Assembly (NCBI GenBank): GCA_009692065.1
Contig: SHZY01000015.1
Coordinates: forward strand, 1-56,287
DNA from: Gemmataceae bacterium
Lineage (GTDB): Bacteria; Planctomycetota; Planctomycetia; Gemmatales; Gemmataceae
Length of the DNA stretch: 56,287 nucleotides
Direction: 5' to 3'
Below, in pieces: positions 1 through 9,300 of this stretch (the first letter of the stretch is position 1; every line of letters begins with the position of its first letter). A model generated the notes under the pieces. It was not told the origin of the DNA. It saw nothing but the letters and a program-made list of their open reading frames with translations, and ran no database searches. The position numbers and the translations under genes were made by a program.

Positions 1-2
1 AG

Positions 3-737
3 GTGGGCGGGCGAGCGGACGAAATCGTCTTGTGGCCCTTGGGAGGCATCGCTTTCGTGCAGCCGCCCGCGCGACCGGGCGCCGTGCTCTGGAGCATTGC
101 TGCCGGACCGCTCGTGAATGCCGTGCTGCTGCCGGTGACCATTGGCGCCTATATCGTTGCCCACGCGCAGGGTTTGCAGGAAACCAATCCGGACGCCGAC
201 CACTTTCTCCATGCGATAGCGGCCATCAACCTGATCCTGTTGCTGTTCAACATGTTGCCGATCTATCCCCTGGATGGTGGCCAAATCCTGCAAGCGCTCT
301 TGTGGTTTGTGATCGGCCAGGCCACCAGCCTGATGGTAGTCAGCATTATCGGCATGGTCGGCGTGGTGGCGTTCATCGGGCTGGCGATCTATCAGGAGGA
401 ATGGTGGCTCGGCGTGATCGCCGCCTTCACGGCCTTTCGTTGCTGGGCGGGCTTTCAGCAGGCGCGCGTGCTCGCGCGTCTGGAGCAGCCTCCAAGGCAT
501 CGTGACGCAGCCTGTCCTTCCTGTGAGGCCCATCCGCTGAAAGGCCCGTTCTGGCAGTGCGAACAATGCGGCGCACGCTTTGATACGTTCACGCATCAAG
601 CGGAATGTCCCGGCTGCGGCAAGCAATTTCCCACGACCGCGTGCCCGGAATGTCAGCGGGCCCACCCGATCTGGGCGTGGTACGATACGGACGAAAAATC
701 AGCGCGGGCGGAATGGGAGGAGCCGGAGCAGCGTTAG
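3..737 (+). CDS. M50 site-2-type membrane protease, 3' part, with C-terminal zinc ribbons
   Basis: The gene is cut by the left edge, and the GTG at position 3 is only the first possible start inside the window. What remains is hydrophobic, with several membrane segments, and contains NMLPIYPLDGGQ near residue 85. This is the third M50 motif, whose Asp helps bind the catalytic zinc; the HExxH motif must lie upstream of the window. After the membrane part (from about residue 170) come clustered CxxC pairs (CPSC, CEQC, CPGC, CPEC), which look like zinc ribbons facing the cytoplasm. Site-2 proteases cut substrates within the membrane. The zinc-ribbon tail is an addition that may bind a partner or substrate, by inference only. 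The family call is firm and the substrate unknown. Confidence 0.8.
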   Translation: MGGRADEIVLWPLGGIAFVQPPARPGAVLWSIAAGPLVNAVLLPVTIGAYIVAHAQGLQETNPDADHFLHAIAAINLILLLFNMLPIYPLDGGQILQALLWFVIGQATSLMVVSIIGMVGVVAFIGLAIYQEEWWLGVIAAFTAFRCWAGFQQARVLARLEQPPRHRDAACPSCEAHPLKGPFWQCEQCGARFDTFTHQAECPGCGKQFPTTACPECQRAHPIWAWYDTDEKSARAEWEEPEQR

Positions 738-872
738 TAGCTCAGGCGTTTCTTCGGGTTGCGAAGACAGCGTGAAAATTTCGCCGATTTTTCCAAGAGT
801 TCTTGACGTAAATGGTCCGAATAGGGCATTATAGAAGAAAGGATTTCGCCCCTGCCTCATGAGAACGCATCG

Positions 873-1292
873 ATGCCAACTCCCGGGGAGACGATTCGAC
901 AAGCCGCTGCCTTGCCGCTGCGCCGAGGGCGGGTTTGTCTCATCACATCGCGCAACGGCAAACGCTGGGTGATTCCGAAGGGATGGATCGACCCAGGCCA
1001 TACCGCAGGCGAGGCAGCCCTTTTAGAAGCGTGGGAGGAGGCCGGCTTATCCGGCGCTCTCGAACGCGAACCGATCGGCAGCTATCTCTACGAAAAAGAA
1101 GGCCAGCGCTATCACGTCACGGTGTTCGTCATGAAGGTGATCGCGGTCGCCCAGGATTGGCCCGAGCGCAGCTTTCGCCAGCGCTCCTGGGTCAGCCCGA
1201 CCGGGTTCTTCGAACGCATCGAGGAAGCAGACCTGGCCGAGATCGTGCGCTTGACGGTGCTGCAACACGCGGAAGAACATGCGACTGTTTAG
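873..1292 (+). CDS. Nudix hydrolase, DIPP-type
   Basis: A 139-residue protein with a single Nudix fold. The Nudix box runs from G37 to L59. The catalytic and metal-binding core EAWEEAGL (E52, E55, E56) is kept, but the usual Glu after Gx5 is His43 and the Arg before the core Glu is Leu51. The stretch PKGWIDPG before it resembles diphosphoinositol-polyphosphate or diadenosine-polyphosphate hydrolases rather than MutT. Enzymes of this type hydrolyse nucleoside-diphosphate-linked or inositol pyrophosphate compounds with Mg2+; the substrate here cannot be read from sequence. It stands alone, followed convergently by the htrA-like gene on the other strand. The ATG start is preferred because the fold begins immediately after it. 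Confidence 0.85.
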   Translation: MPTPGETIRQAAALPLRRGRVCLITSRNGKRWVIPKGWIDPGHTAGEAALLEAWEEAGLSGALEREPIGSYLYEKEGQRYHVTVFVMKVIAVAQDWPERSFRQRSWVSPTGFFERIEEADLAEIVRLTVLQHAEEHATV

Positions 1293-1349
1293 CCGCTTGT
1301 GGCGTAGCAAGGCGCCAGGCGAGTGCTACGTCACAAACGGCCCCACACA

Positions 1350-2489
1350 CTATTCATCCGTGCGAAAGCGCGTCTGCGCTTTCGCCCAATCGCCTACTAC
1401 CGCCTCGAGCGTCGCCGTTGAGCGATCGCGCCAAACCTGCATGCGCACGTTCTGCCCTGGGTTCAGGCTGCTTATCAAGTTGATCAGGTGATTCTCATTC
1501 CGAATCGAGATATTCTCCACTTGCAAGATCACATCATTGGCCCTGAGGCCGCAATCGGCGGCAGGCGTGCCCGGATAAACCTTCTCCACCATGGCGCCGC
1601 GGACACGATCCATGCCGAGCTTGAGCGCGTCGTTAGGATCGAACGTGACCACCAGTTGCATGCCGAGGTAGCCGCGTTGGACCGTGCCTTGCTGCAAAAG
1701 CTGATTCATGACGCGCTTGACAAGGTTGGACGGGATGCTGAAGGCGACGCCGCTGTTGGACCCGTTGTGCGAAGCGATGGCGGTGTTGATGCCGATGACC
1801 TCGCCGTTCAAGTCGATGAGGGGTCCGCCGCTGGAGCCGGGGTTGATGGCGGCGTCGGTCTGCAAGAATTCCTTGATGCGGATGGTGTTGCCGAGCGTCA
1901 CCTGGCCGCGATCGCGGGCGCTGATGATGCCGTGGCTGACCGACTGGTTGAGCCCGAAGGGGCTGCCGACCGCGAGGACCCAGCGGCCGACTTTGGCGTT
2001 GTCGCTGTTGCCCAGCGTTGCCGTCGGCAAGGCGTGCGGGCTGTTGATCGCCATGATCGCGAGGTCGCTTTCCGGGTCGGCGTAAACGGCGGTGGGTCGG
2101 AAGATTCGCCCGTCGGTGAGTTGGACGGTGATCTGTTCGTTCTTCGATTGGCCCACGACGTGATTGTTGGTGATGACGTAGTAGCCGGCCTTCACGTCGC
2201 ATTTGACGATGACGCCGGATCCCGATTCCTCGACGGGCTTGGCCTTGCCGCTGGTGTTGACCTTGGGAGGCTTGACCGCGTCGACGGAGACGACGGCGGG
2301 CAGCACCTTGCTGACAACGCTCTCGAAGCGGTCGCTGAGTTGCAGGAGCGAATCGCCGCCGCTCACAGGCGTCTGGAGGCGTGACTGGGCCTCCAGGGGG
2401 GCGCCGATCTGCAAGGGGAGGTGAAAGACGGCGCCGGTCGCCAAGAAGATTCCGACGGCCACCAAGCAAGGCAAGATCATTCGTTTCAT
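1350..2489 (-). CDS. HtrA/Deg-family periplasmic serine protease
   Basis: A 379-residue protein starting at the ATG that opens a clear signal peptide (MKRMILPCLVAVGIFL). An upstream in-frame ATG would add 43 non-conserved residues before this signal and is rejected. The trypsin-like domain carries His110 in TNNHVV, Asp142 in DPESDLAI and Ser220 in NPGSSGGP, so the catalytic triad is intact. One PDZ domain follows, from about GYLGMQ to residue 360 (sequence includes RVRGAMVEKVYPGTPA). Proteins of this family degrade or refold damaged exported proteins, and the PDZ domain senses C-termini. With one PDZ domain it is closer to DegS/HhoA than to DegP in layout. It converges on the Nudix gene. Confidence 0.93.
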   Translation of the reverse strand: MKRMILPCLVAVGIFLATGAVFHLPLQIGAPLEAQSRLQTPVSGGDSLLQLSDRFESVVSKVLPAVVSVDAVKPPKVNTSGKAKPVEESGSGVIVKCDVKAGYYVITNNHVVGQSKNEQITVQLTDGRIFRPTAVYADPESDLAIMAINSPHALPTATLGNSDNAKVGRWVLAVGSPFGLNQSVSHGIISARDRGQVTLGNTIRIKEFLQTDAAINPGSSGGPLIDLNGEVIGINTAIASHNGSNSGVAFSIPSNLVKRVMNQLLQQGTVQRGYLGMQLVVTFDPNDALKLGMDRVRGAMVEKVYPGTPAADCGLRANDVILQVENISIRNENHLINLISSLNPGQNVRMQVWRDRSTATLEAVVGDWAKAQTRFRTDE

Positions 2490-2730
2490 GGATGGAGTCC
2501 ACCCCTGGTTGACGAACACTTGACAGCCTTGTCGCGCGTCGTTCGTTTGGTTGAAGTATGGCCGGCGAGTTTGCTCGCCGCGGACATTCGCAGCCGACTG
2601 GACATGATTTGTCGGCACGCAAGTCTACAGGACGAGCGCGCTGGAGGTTGAAAAAAACTGAATGGGTTTGTGGAAATCGTGCGGAGACGTTGTCGTATAA
2701 ACGCGACAGGTTCGCCATCTTCACGCAATT

Positions 2731-2790
2731 GTCCGAGCCTGAAGCGAAAGCGAAGGTGTGCATCCCTGCGCTTACGCTTCAGGCTCGGAC
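2731..2790. repeat. Palindromic intergenic repeat, GCCTGAAGCG family
   Basis: A perfect 16-bp inverted repeat: 2731-2746 pairs with 2775-2790, with arms reading GTCCGAGCCTGAAGCG and its complement. A related copy lies at about 43448-43496, downstream of an unrelated gene, so this is a dispersed family rather than a gene-specific structure. It sits between the htrA-like start and the dksA-like stop in a gap of about 370 bp without other recognisable content, and could serve as a terminator for the dksA-like gene. Confidence 0.7.
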
Positions 2791-2859
2791 GATGAAAACG
2801 AGAAAGGCCCGCCATTTTCACAGCGAGCCTTCCGCTTTAGGAGTGTGTACTTGTGTGCG

Positions 2860-3324
2860 TTACTTCGTGTAATCCAGTTCCAGCTGCGCGAGATCGACCT
2901 CGCTCGGCTGTTTCATGCGTGCTTCGGAATCGGAGACTCGCTCCCAATCGCCAGAGCCCGCGCCGCCGGTCCACTCGCCCGTGATCTCCATTTCGCGCTG
3001 GCACAGGATGCAGGTCGTGCTGAACGGCAACGCATCGAGACGCGAAACGGGAATCCTCTTCTGGCAGCCTTCACAGACGCCGTAGCTCCCGTGCCGCAGC
3101 CGGTCCAGCGACCGATCGATCTGCTTGAGTTCACGCGATTCGAGTTCGGCCAGTTGCGAGGTCACCTCTTCGCCGCAGGACTCGAATGCCTGATCGGCAC
3201 TATCGCCCGAGTCACCGGAGCGATGCAATAAATCTTTGAGGCCGCCTCCAATGCGCCGGAGCAACTCGTCCCGGCGATCGATCAACGATTTATGGAGGCG
3301 AATCAAGGCGTCACGTCGTGCCAT
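2860..3324 (-). CDS. DksA/TraR-family zinc-finger protein
   Basis: A 154-residue protein with an N-terminal helical, coiled-coil-like part (residues 5-75) and a four-cysteine zinc finger: CEGC at 84-87 and CILC at 105-108. This is the layout of DksA/TraR proteins, which enter the RNA polymerase secondary channel and modify initiation together with ppGpp. The motif typical of DksA, YGxCxxC, is seen as YGVCEGC. The start follows GGTGAG a few bases upstream. The last 40 residues are polar and unlike E. coli DksA. Several planctomycete paralogues of this type exist, so I do not assign the gene name dksA. Confidence 0.88.
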   Translation of the reverse strand: MARRDALIRLHKSLIDRRDELLRRIGGGLKDLLHRSGDSGDSADQAFESCGEEVTSQLAELESRELKQIDRSLDRLRHGSYGVCEGCQKRIPVSRLDALPFSTTCILCQREMEITGEWTGGAGSGDWERVSDSEARMKQPSEVDLAQLELDYTK

Positions 3325-4190
3325 AACTCACCACCTTTCTCTAATTGAGGAGCTGCCGAATCAGGCCGCGTCCTCTTCGTGAACTTACAAAACCTGAACT
3401 CGCTAGTGCAATTTACGTGCCGTCTTGAATGTCGAAATCGCACTGCTTGATGACTATATCGCAATATCCAACATTGCAAGGGCTTACGACTTTGCGGCCA
3501 AGAAGCCGTCGCCAATCGCCTACGCAAGTAAGACGATGAAACTGCCCGATTAGGCACATTCCTTGGCAAAATTGAGCAGTTTTTTCCAGGTCGCTTTAAC
3601 TATACCCGACAAATCGAGCCCTTGTCGGCCGCAAGACCAAAAAACTTGAAGGAGTTACGCCGATTTCGGCACAGATTTCCGCTCTTGGCTGCCTACCTGC
3701 TATGGGGTGACGCCAAATGGCGGAGAACTTGCGCCTTGGCAAGCCGGATCCAATGGGTCATCAACTTCATTGCCGAAAAGGCGGGATTCGCAGAGCGTCA
3801 GGCAGGCAACAAGAGCAAGGCGGGTAGGAGGCATCCTGCCGGTGCAATACTTCGCAAACCCATTATCCTATTACCCCGCAGAATACCATGTTGCCCCATC
3901 CTGTCAAGTTATCTTTACACGTTTTCCAAAAGTGCCTTATCGCCAGATGTTAACATTCCGCTAACAGGCCTGGTTCAAAGGTGGCCGTGGCTGTCGTGGC
4001 ACAAAGTCCATGTGGAATCGTTGAGCCCGATTTTTTGTGAATCTTCGCACGGTTCCAAACGGCCAATCGGGAGTCCACCTCTGCAGAATAGAGTTTGAGG
4101 CTGGCGGGGTTCAGAGGCCTCCCCCCGGAAGATAATCCACTTGACCTTTTTTTTCGAAATTCCCTAAGAAACCGCGGTTTGCCAAGCTTC
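3325..4190. other. Long intergenic stretch without a supportable gene
   Basis: About 0.9 kb, visibly less GC-rich than its surroundings. Open frames exist on the plus strand near 3622-4098, but the composition is low in acidic residues, no start has a Shine-Dalgarno sequence, and no motif is recognisable. No tRNA cloverleaf or strong hairpin was found by eye, apart from the one recorded separately at 4191-4218. It may hold a small RNA, but nothing seen supports that. Confidence 0.5.
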
Positions 4191-4218
4191 GAGCGGATCA
4201 CCGACACGTGATCCGCTC
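4191..4218 (-). terminator. Hairpin after nucleoside hydrolase gene
   Basis: A perfect 10-bp stem, GAGCGGATCA paired with TGATCCGCTC, and an 8-nt loop. It lies 20 bp beyond the stop codon of the minus-strand nucleoside hydrolase gene. There is no immediate U tract in that direction, so intrinsic termination is plausible but not certain; it may instead protect the mRNA end. Confidence 0.55.
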
Positions 4219-4238
4219 GATTCCTAGCGGTAGGAGCG

Positions 4239-6221
4239 TCATTTCTTCACCGGCTCATACAGCACCAAATCGTCGATCCAAAGTTGCGCCGCGGCCGGGA
4301 CCACCCAGCTCAGTTCACGCACGGTGTCGCTCTTGCGTAGCCGTTTCGGCGCGGCCCTGTCGATGTCCACGGTCACCGACGCCCATTCGCCTTGCTTCAA
4401 GTCCTTGAGCAGTGTGGCGGCGGGCTCCACCAGATTTGGCGACTCGACCAGCACCTTCATGCTGTCGGCCCCTTCCAGCTTGTAGCGGAAGAAGAGATGC
4501 GTCGCGTCGCCCACCGGTCGATCGCCGCGCAGACCGACTTTGATCCAGGCGCTATCCTTCAAGGTGGGATGCGGCACCGACTTGGCGGCGTGCCAGAAGT
4601 AACCTTTCTTCTGGTCGATCTCGAAACTGCCGGGCCATTCCTTGCCCTGCTTACCCGAATCGAACCCGCCCGTGAAGAGAAACCGCTTGGGAAAGGGTTG
4701 CATCGAGAGGGGGCCGGCGTCATACAGCACTATGTCGTCGATCAGCAATTCGGCCCGCGGGTCCGCGTAGAACTGGATGTCGTCGATGCGCTCGTCCTCG
4801 GCAAGCGGGCCGCCGGTGCCGTCGGGCTTGCGCATCTGCGTCATGTCGACGTTGCCTTCCATCCATTTGCCCTGGGGCAATCCCGTTAGCGTCAAGCAGC
4901 GGTGGTAGCCATTGGTGAGGCTGTAGAGTTGCACGCGCAGTACATCGGTCCCCTTGAGCCAGTAGCGAAAGCTGAGGTGCGTCTTCTTGCCCATCGGCGG
5001 GCCGGGGACCGGATTGAAGACGACGGCGGTGTAGAGCGTCTTGATTTCGCCTTGCCGATCGTCGAAGTCCTGCGTCAAGACGCCGCGCAGCGAGCGTTTG
5101 CCTCCCGGCGCGACGTTGGCAGTTTCGATCCGCCCGGACAGCCACCAGCGTTTTTCAATGTCAGTTTCAAAATCTTCGAAGACATGCACGCGATGCGGGA
5201 ATGTTCCACGTGGAACATTCTTCGACTCGTTGACGACGCGGCCCGACGGCAACGCCATGGGATACGCCTTCGTCAACCGCTCGACGAGCCAGTCGAGGAA
5301 CTCGTCCGTCTTGATTGCCGTGGCGACGGATGCATTCGGTTTGGCGTCCGCGACGACCTTCGTGAATCCTTTGTCATCGACGGCGATGGCGAGATTTTCC
5401 ATCGTGCAGAATTTTTCCACGAACACCAGCGTGACGGCGACCGGATCATAAAGGACCGGATCACTCTTCTCCTGCCAGAGTTGCGTGAGGGCTTGCACCG
5501 AAAGCGTCAGGATCGAGCCGGCGTCGAACAGTTTTTTTTGCCGGGCCGTGTCGAGCTTGACCATCGCCGTCGCATCAAGCGGCGCGACGACCAGCGGCAC
5601 GCCTGCTCTGAAGACGGCCTGGGCGGCCTTCACATCGGCGACGATGTTGTACTCGGCCTGCGGTTTCGAGCCGTCGTTGTAGCCGCGCCGCACCGAGCCG
5701 CCCATGATGACGAGCCGCTTGATCATCCCCTTCGAGTCGGGATATTTTTCAAGCAGGGCCGCAATGTTGGTCAACGGGCCGACGGCGATAATCGTCAGCT
5801 CGCCCGGGTTGGCCTTCAGGTGCTTGTAGAGAAACTCCGGCGCCCGCTCCTTGGCCGGCTTCGGGTCGCGATAGTAGACCGACGCGTGATTGCCGTACTG
5901 CACCTGCCAGTAAGGGAGCGGCTTGGTCGCCTTCTCGGGCAAGCCGGCGGCGACCGGGACCTCCTTGCGGCCGCACGCGGTGAGGAATCGGCACGCCATC
6001 TGGGCGCGCTTGTACGCGTCCTCGCCGATGGTGGTAACGCCGCGCAGATCGAGCTCAGGGCTGGCCAAGATGGTGGCGAGAGCAAAGGTGTCGTCGATGT
6101 CCTCGCCGATGTCGAAATCGAAAAGGACGGGGATCTTGGCCGGCTGGGCCGGCGTGGAAGCTCCAACCGCGAGCAACAAAAGGACCGCCACGAAAAAGGA
6201 CGGCAACAAGCGACGGATCAT
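4239..6221 (-). CDS. Exported nucleoside hydrolase (IUNH family) with two C-terminal jelly-roll-like modules
   Basis: A 660-residue exported protein with signal peptide MIRRLLPSFFVAVLLLLAVG. Residues 30-330 match inosine-uridine-preferring nucleoside hydrolases. The calcium-binding aspartate cluster appears as DFDIGEDIDD (residues 35-44), the longer spacing also found in DTDIGDDIDD-type members. IMGG and the later DPVAV region are further family marks. The enzyme should cleave the N-glycosidic bond of nucleosides outside the cytoplasm for scavenging. Residues from about 350 to 660 are not part of the usual 310-residue enzyme. They hold two similar modules, each with a THLSFRYWLKG or THLFFRYKLEG strand and ending in LLIDDIVLYD or LWIDDLVLYE, as in carbohydrate-binding-like beta sandwiches. 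The gene is monocistronic. Confidence 0.85.
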   Translation of the reverse strand: MIRRLLPSFFVAVLLLLAVGASTPAQPAKIPVLFDFDIGEDIDDTFALATILASPELDLRGVTTIGEDAYKRAQMACRFLTACGRKEVPVAAGLPEKATKPLPYWQVQYGNHASVYYRDPKPAKERAPEFLYKHLKANPGELTIIAVGPLTNIAALLEKYPDSKGMIKRLVIMGGSVRRGYNDGSKPQAEYNIVADVKAAQAVFRAGVPLVVAPLDATAMVKLDTARQKKLFDAGSILTLSVQALTQLWQEKSDPVLYDPVAVTLVFVEKFCTMENLAIAVDDKGFTKVVADAKPNASVATAIKTDEFLDWLVERLTKAYPMALPSGRVVNESKNVPRGTFPHRVHVFEDFETDIEKRWWLSGRIETANVAPGGKRSLRGVLTQDFDDRQGEIKTLYTAVVFNPVPGPPMGKKTHLSFRYWLKGTDVLRVQLYSLTNGYHRCLTLTGLPQGKWMEGNVDMTQMRKPDGTGGPLAEDERIDDIQFYADPRAELLIDDIVLYDAGPLSMQPFPKRFLFTGGFDSGKQGKEWPGSFEIDQKKGYFWHAAKSVPHPTLKDSAWIKVGLRGDRPVGDATHLFFRYKLEGADSMKVLVESPNLVEPAATLLKDLKQGEWASVTVDIDRAAPKRLRKSDTVRELSWVVPAAAQLWIDDLVLYEPVKK

Positions 6222-6318
6222 GGCATCACCCCCTCAACGAAAACAGCCAGGGCAACTGATACAATAGTGGACGTGATTTGAGCCGACAGTGCAACTAAAA
6301 TGTGCGCGGGTGTTTTTC

Positions 6319-9300
6319 ATGACGCAGGATGATCGCTTCACCGGCATCGATCAGGCGGTCACGCTGTCGGCCCTGCTCGGCTATCTCAACTTCTCCGAAG
6401 GCAAGCCCGATCCCCGCTTTCAGAATCAACTGCACGACGCTTTCACCTTCCTCGTCGAGCACGGCTCCGTCCAACCGTGGGCGGATCTGCCGCTTGTCTT
6501 GAGTGCCCATCTGCACGCCCTGCAAAAAGGCGGCAGCGCCGCGTTCACGGATATCTCGCAAGCGGAAGCCATTGTCCAGCTAACGTTCAGCAATCTACTA
6601 CCGGCCTATCGGTCACATCATGCGGATCTCTTGGCTCATCAGAGCGATGCCGACATGTGGCAGCCGTACTTTCTGGCCCGCGCGTTCGAAGCGATCCTCC
6701 ATCAGCGCGGGCCGTGGGCGGAATCTTCGCGGATCGTCGGCGGCGCGCTCACGCAGCTCAATGATTACGTCGGCCATCGCCCCGTCGCCGTTTTGGAAAA
6801 CAAGCGCCGCGGCGAAATCTATGCCCACGAGCGCATCGCGCCGATCCCGATTTTTCTGCGCGGCGCCGGCTCGGCGCACGGCAAGTATCACGATCTCGTC
6901 GAGCTTGCCCTGAAGATTCTCGAAGCAGCGCCCGAGGCGATCAAGATCGATGCCTGCTTTGATCTGAGCCTGATGGACGAGCTGGCGCTCGACCCGCGCG
7001 CCTACGACTTTGGCCATCCCACCGACAAGCGTCCCAACTATTGCTTCGGCGAGTGGGACCCGGACCATCTCGATTCACAGGCTCGTTATCGTCGCTTCAT
7101 CATTCGCCAGATCCTGATCGACGGCCTCTGGCAGCGCTGGCAGAACGCTCCCAGCCAACAGCGCGACGAATTTCTGTACGAGTCGGCCGCGGTTCTCGCA
7201 GGCACGATCCTCATGGCGTCCGGCGTGTGCGGCTCAGGGCCTCAGACGCACGACTCCACCGTGTCGCTCTCGACGCTGGTGCCGCGCATTGCCAAATTTC
7301 GCGAGGCTTTCTACGCCTACTTGCTGCCGACGATTGCGGGCAAGCACGGCGATCGACTGAAGAAAGAAGCAAAGCTTCTGAAGCAGCCCTTCGGCGGCGT
7401 GAGGCAGGGCCTCAATCAATATCTCGCGAGCCAGAGGGCGCTGCAGCTTCAACAAAGGCATCTGGCGATCTTGCTCGCGGAGATCGGCTACCCCGCGGCC
7501 GCGCGGCGCCAGGCGGCACGCATTCCGGTTGCCTCGGTGCGCCTGTTGGCCGAGATGCGAATCCTGCTCACCACCGGGCATCTCGCCATCGATCAGGACC
7601 GGCTCGATGACACCGCCAAGAACCTCGGCGCCATCGAAGACCTCTTGAAACGCGGCATCGCCTGCGGGGCGCTCGTCGATCCGTGGAACATCCTCGGCTT
7701 CGGCGGCCAGTACCCACGCTTCCAGGCCATGGAGGACGCCGTCCGCGATACGCGCATCGACGATTTGGTTTACATCATCGATCAACTCTTCAATCTGTAC
7801 GGACGCTTGGTGAGCGAAGGGGCCTCCTCGGGGCACTTCAAGCCCGACAAGGACCTCACGAAGGAGATGCGCCGCCTCGCCGACTGGTGGGACCGGTTTG
7901 CGACGACGACGGTCAGCGACATCGATCACGTGCATGGCAGCGAAGCGACCCAGTCGGCGGAGCATGTCGCCAAGTCGCTGACACGCTGGCGGGAGCGCGG
8001 GGCCGGCGCGGCCGACCTGGCGTTCTGGCGCGAACAGCTCGACGGCTTTCGCACCGCCAAGGCTTTTGCACTCGTTGTCGATGCGCTCCTTCGGCAAGAG
8101 GATTTCCGCGCTTCCGCCTCACTCCTCATGACCTGGCTCAGCCAGGCGAATGAAGTCCCGCTTGTTGAAGGCGATCACTCCTTCCATCAGCTTGCGCTGC
8201 GCTGGATGCTCGGCATCGCCCTGGCAGCAGAGGCAGACGCCGACACACCGTTGCGCGAGCTGGCTGTCAAGTGCTTCGACTACCTCGAAGCAAACGCCGA
8301 GGAGTACTGGCAGGTTCCCAAGCTCGACCTGCTGGGCACCGGGGAGGATGCCGAAGCAGACGAAGAGGACGACGACGACGAGGATGAGGAAGATTCGATC
8401 TATAGCGCCGCCTACGAGGAGATGACGTACCGCGACAGCACCGATGACGACATCGAAGGCAGCGTGATCGACGATGCGCCGAAGCAGGAGTTCGATCTCC
8501 TGCTCGAGGTCGATCGGCTGGAGACGCGCCTGCAATTTCTCTCAACGCTAGCCCGGCTGTGGAACATCGCCTCCCGGTGCCTGCGTGCAACCGAGCTGTC
8601 CGCGCAGCACGCCGCGGCGATTGCCGGCTGGTTGCGCCGGGCCGAGCACAACGAGCGCGAGCTGCGCGAGCTCGTCAACCGCATCCACGAGCATGACGTG
8701 CCCAAGCCCGGCGGCGCCTTCGAGGCTATGATCGAGTACGATCGCCGCCGCTCGGCCAAGGAACGACTGCTGAACCAGGTGATCGCGACGAGCCTCGATC
8801 ACGCGCTCGCCATCGGCGCCTTGCACGGCCTGGGCACAACCTCGGACTCTGGAGAACGCGAATCCTGGGAGCCGATTGCGATCCAGCTCGAACGCGCGTT
8901 GATACGCGAGGATCCGGATGAGGCGCGCAGCGTCCTGCCTACCTTTCGCGCACGCTTTCGCCAGGAGCCGCTGCTCTACACGCCGCTCTCGCACGGCGGC
9001 GATCCGCTGCTCATCTTGCAAGCGAGTCTGGCCCAGATGATGCTGCGCGGCCTCGTGCACAACCTGCCCAAGCAAGGCATGATCCGCGAGACGTATCAGC
9101 TCCTACGGCTCGCACGTTCGATGGAGGCGAACCAGACGCTGTCCGGCCCGCGCATCACCGAGTATGACCGCCTTTACCAGCTCGGCCTGCAAGCCGCAAT
9201 CGATGCCTTGGTCGATGCCGCCCAGCGCGACGGCGTCGAACCCGCCCATCTCGTCGATGGACTCGAAGCGGTGGTCGAGCCGTTCACCGTCACCTGGCGC

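Noticed and set aside
3622..4098. Possible coding frame in the large gap
   Set aside because: No ribosome-binding site, composition unlike the local genes and no recognisable motif.
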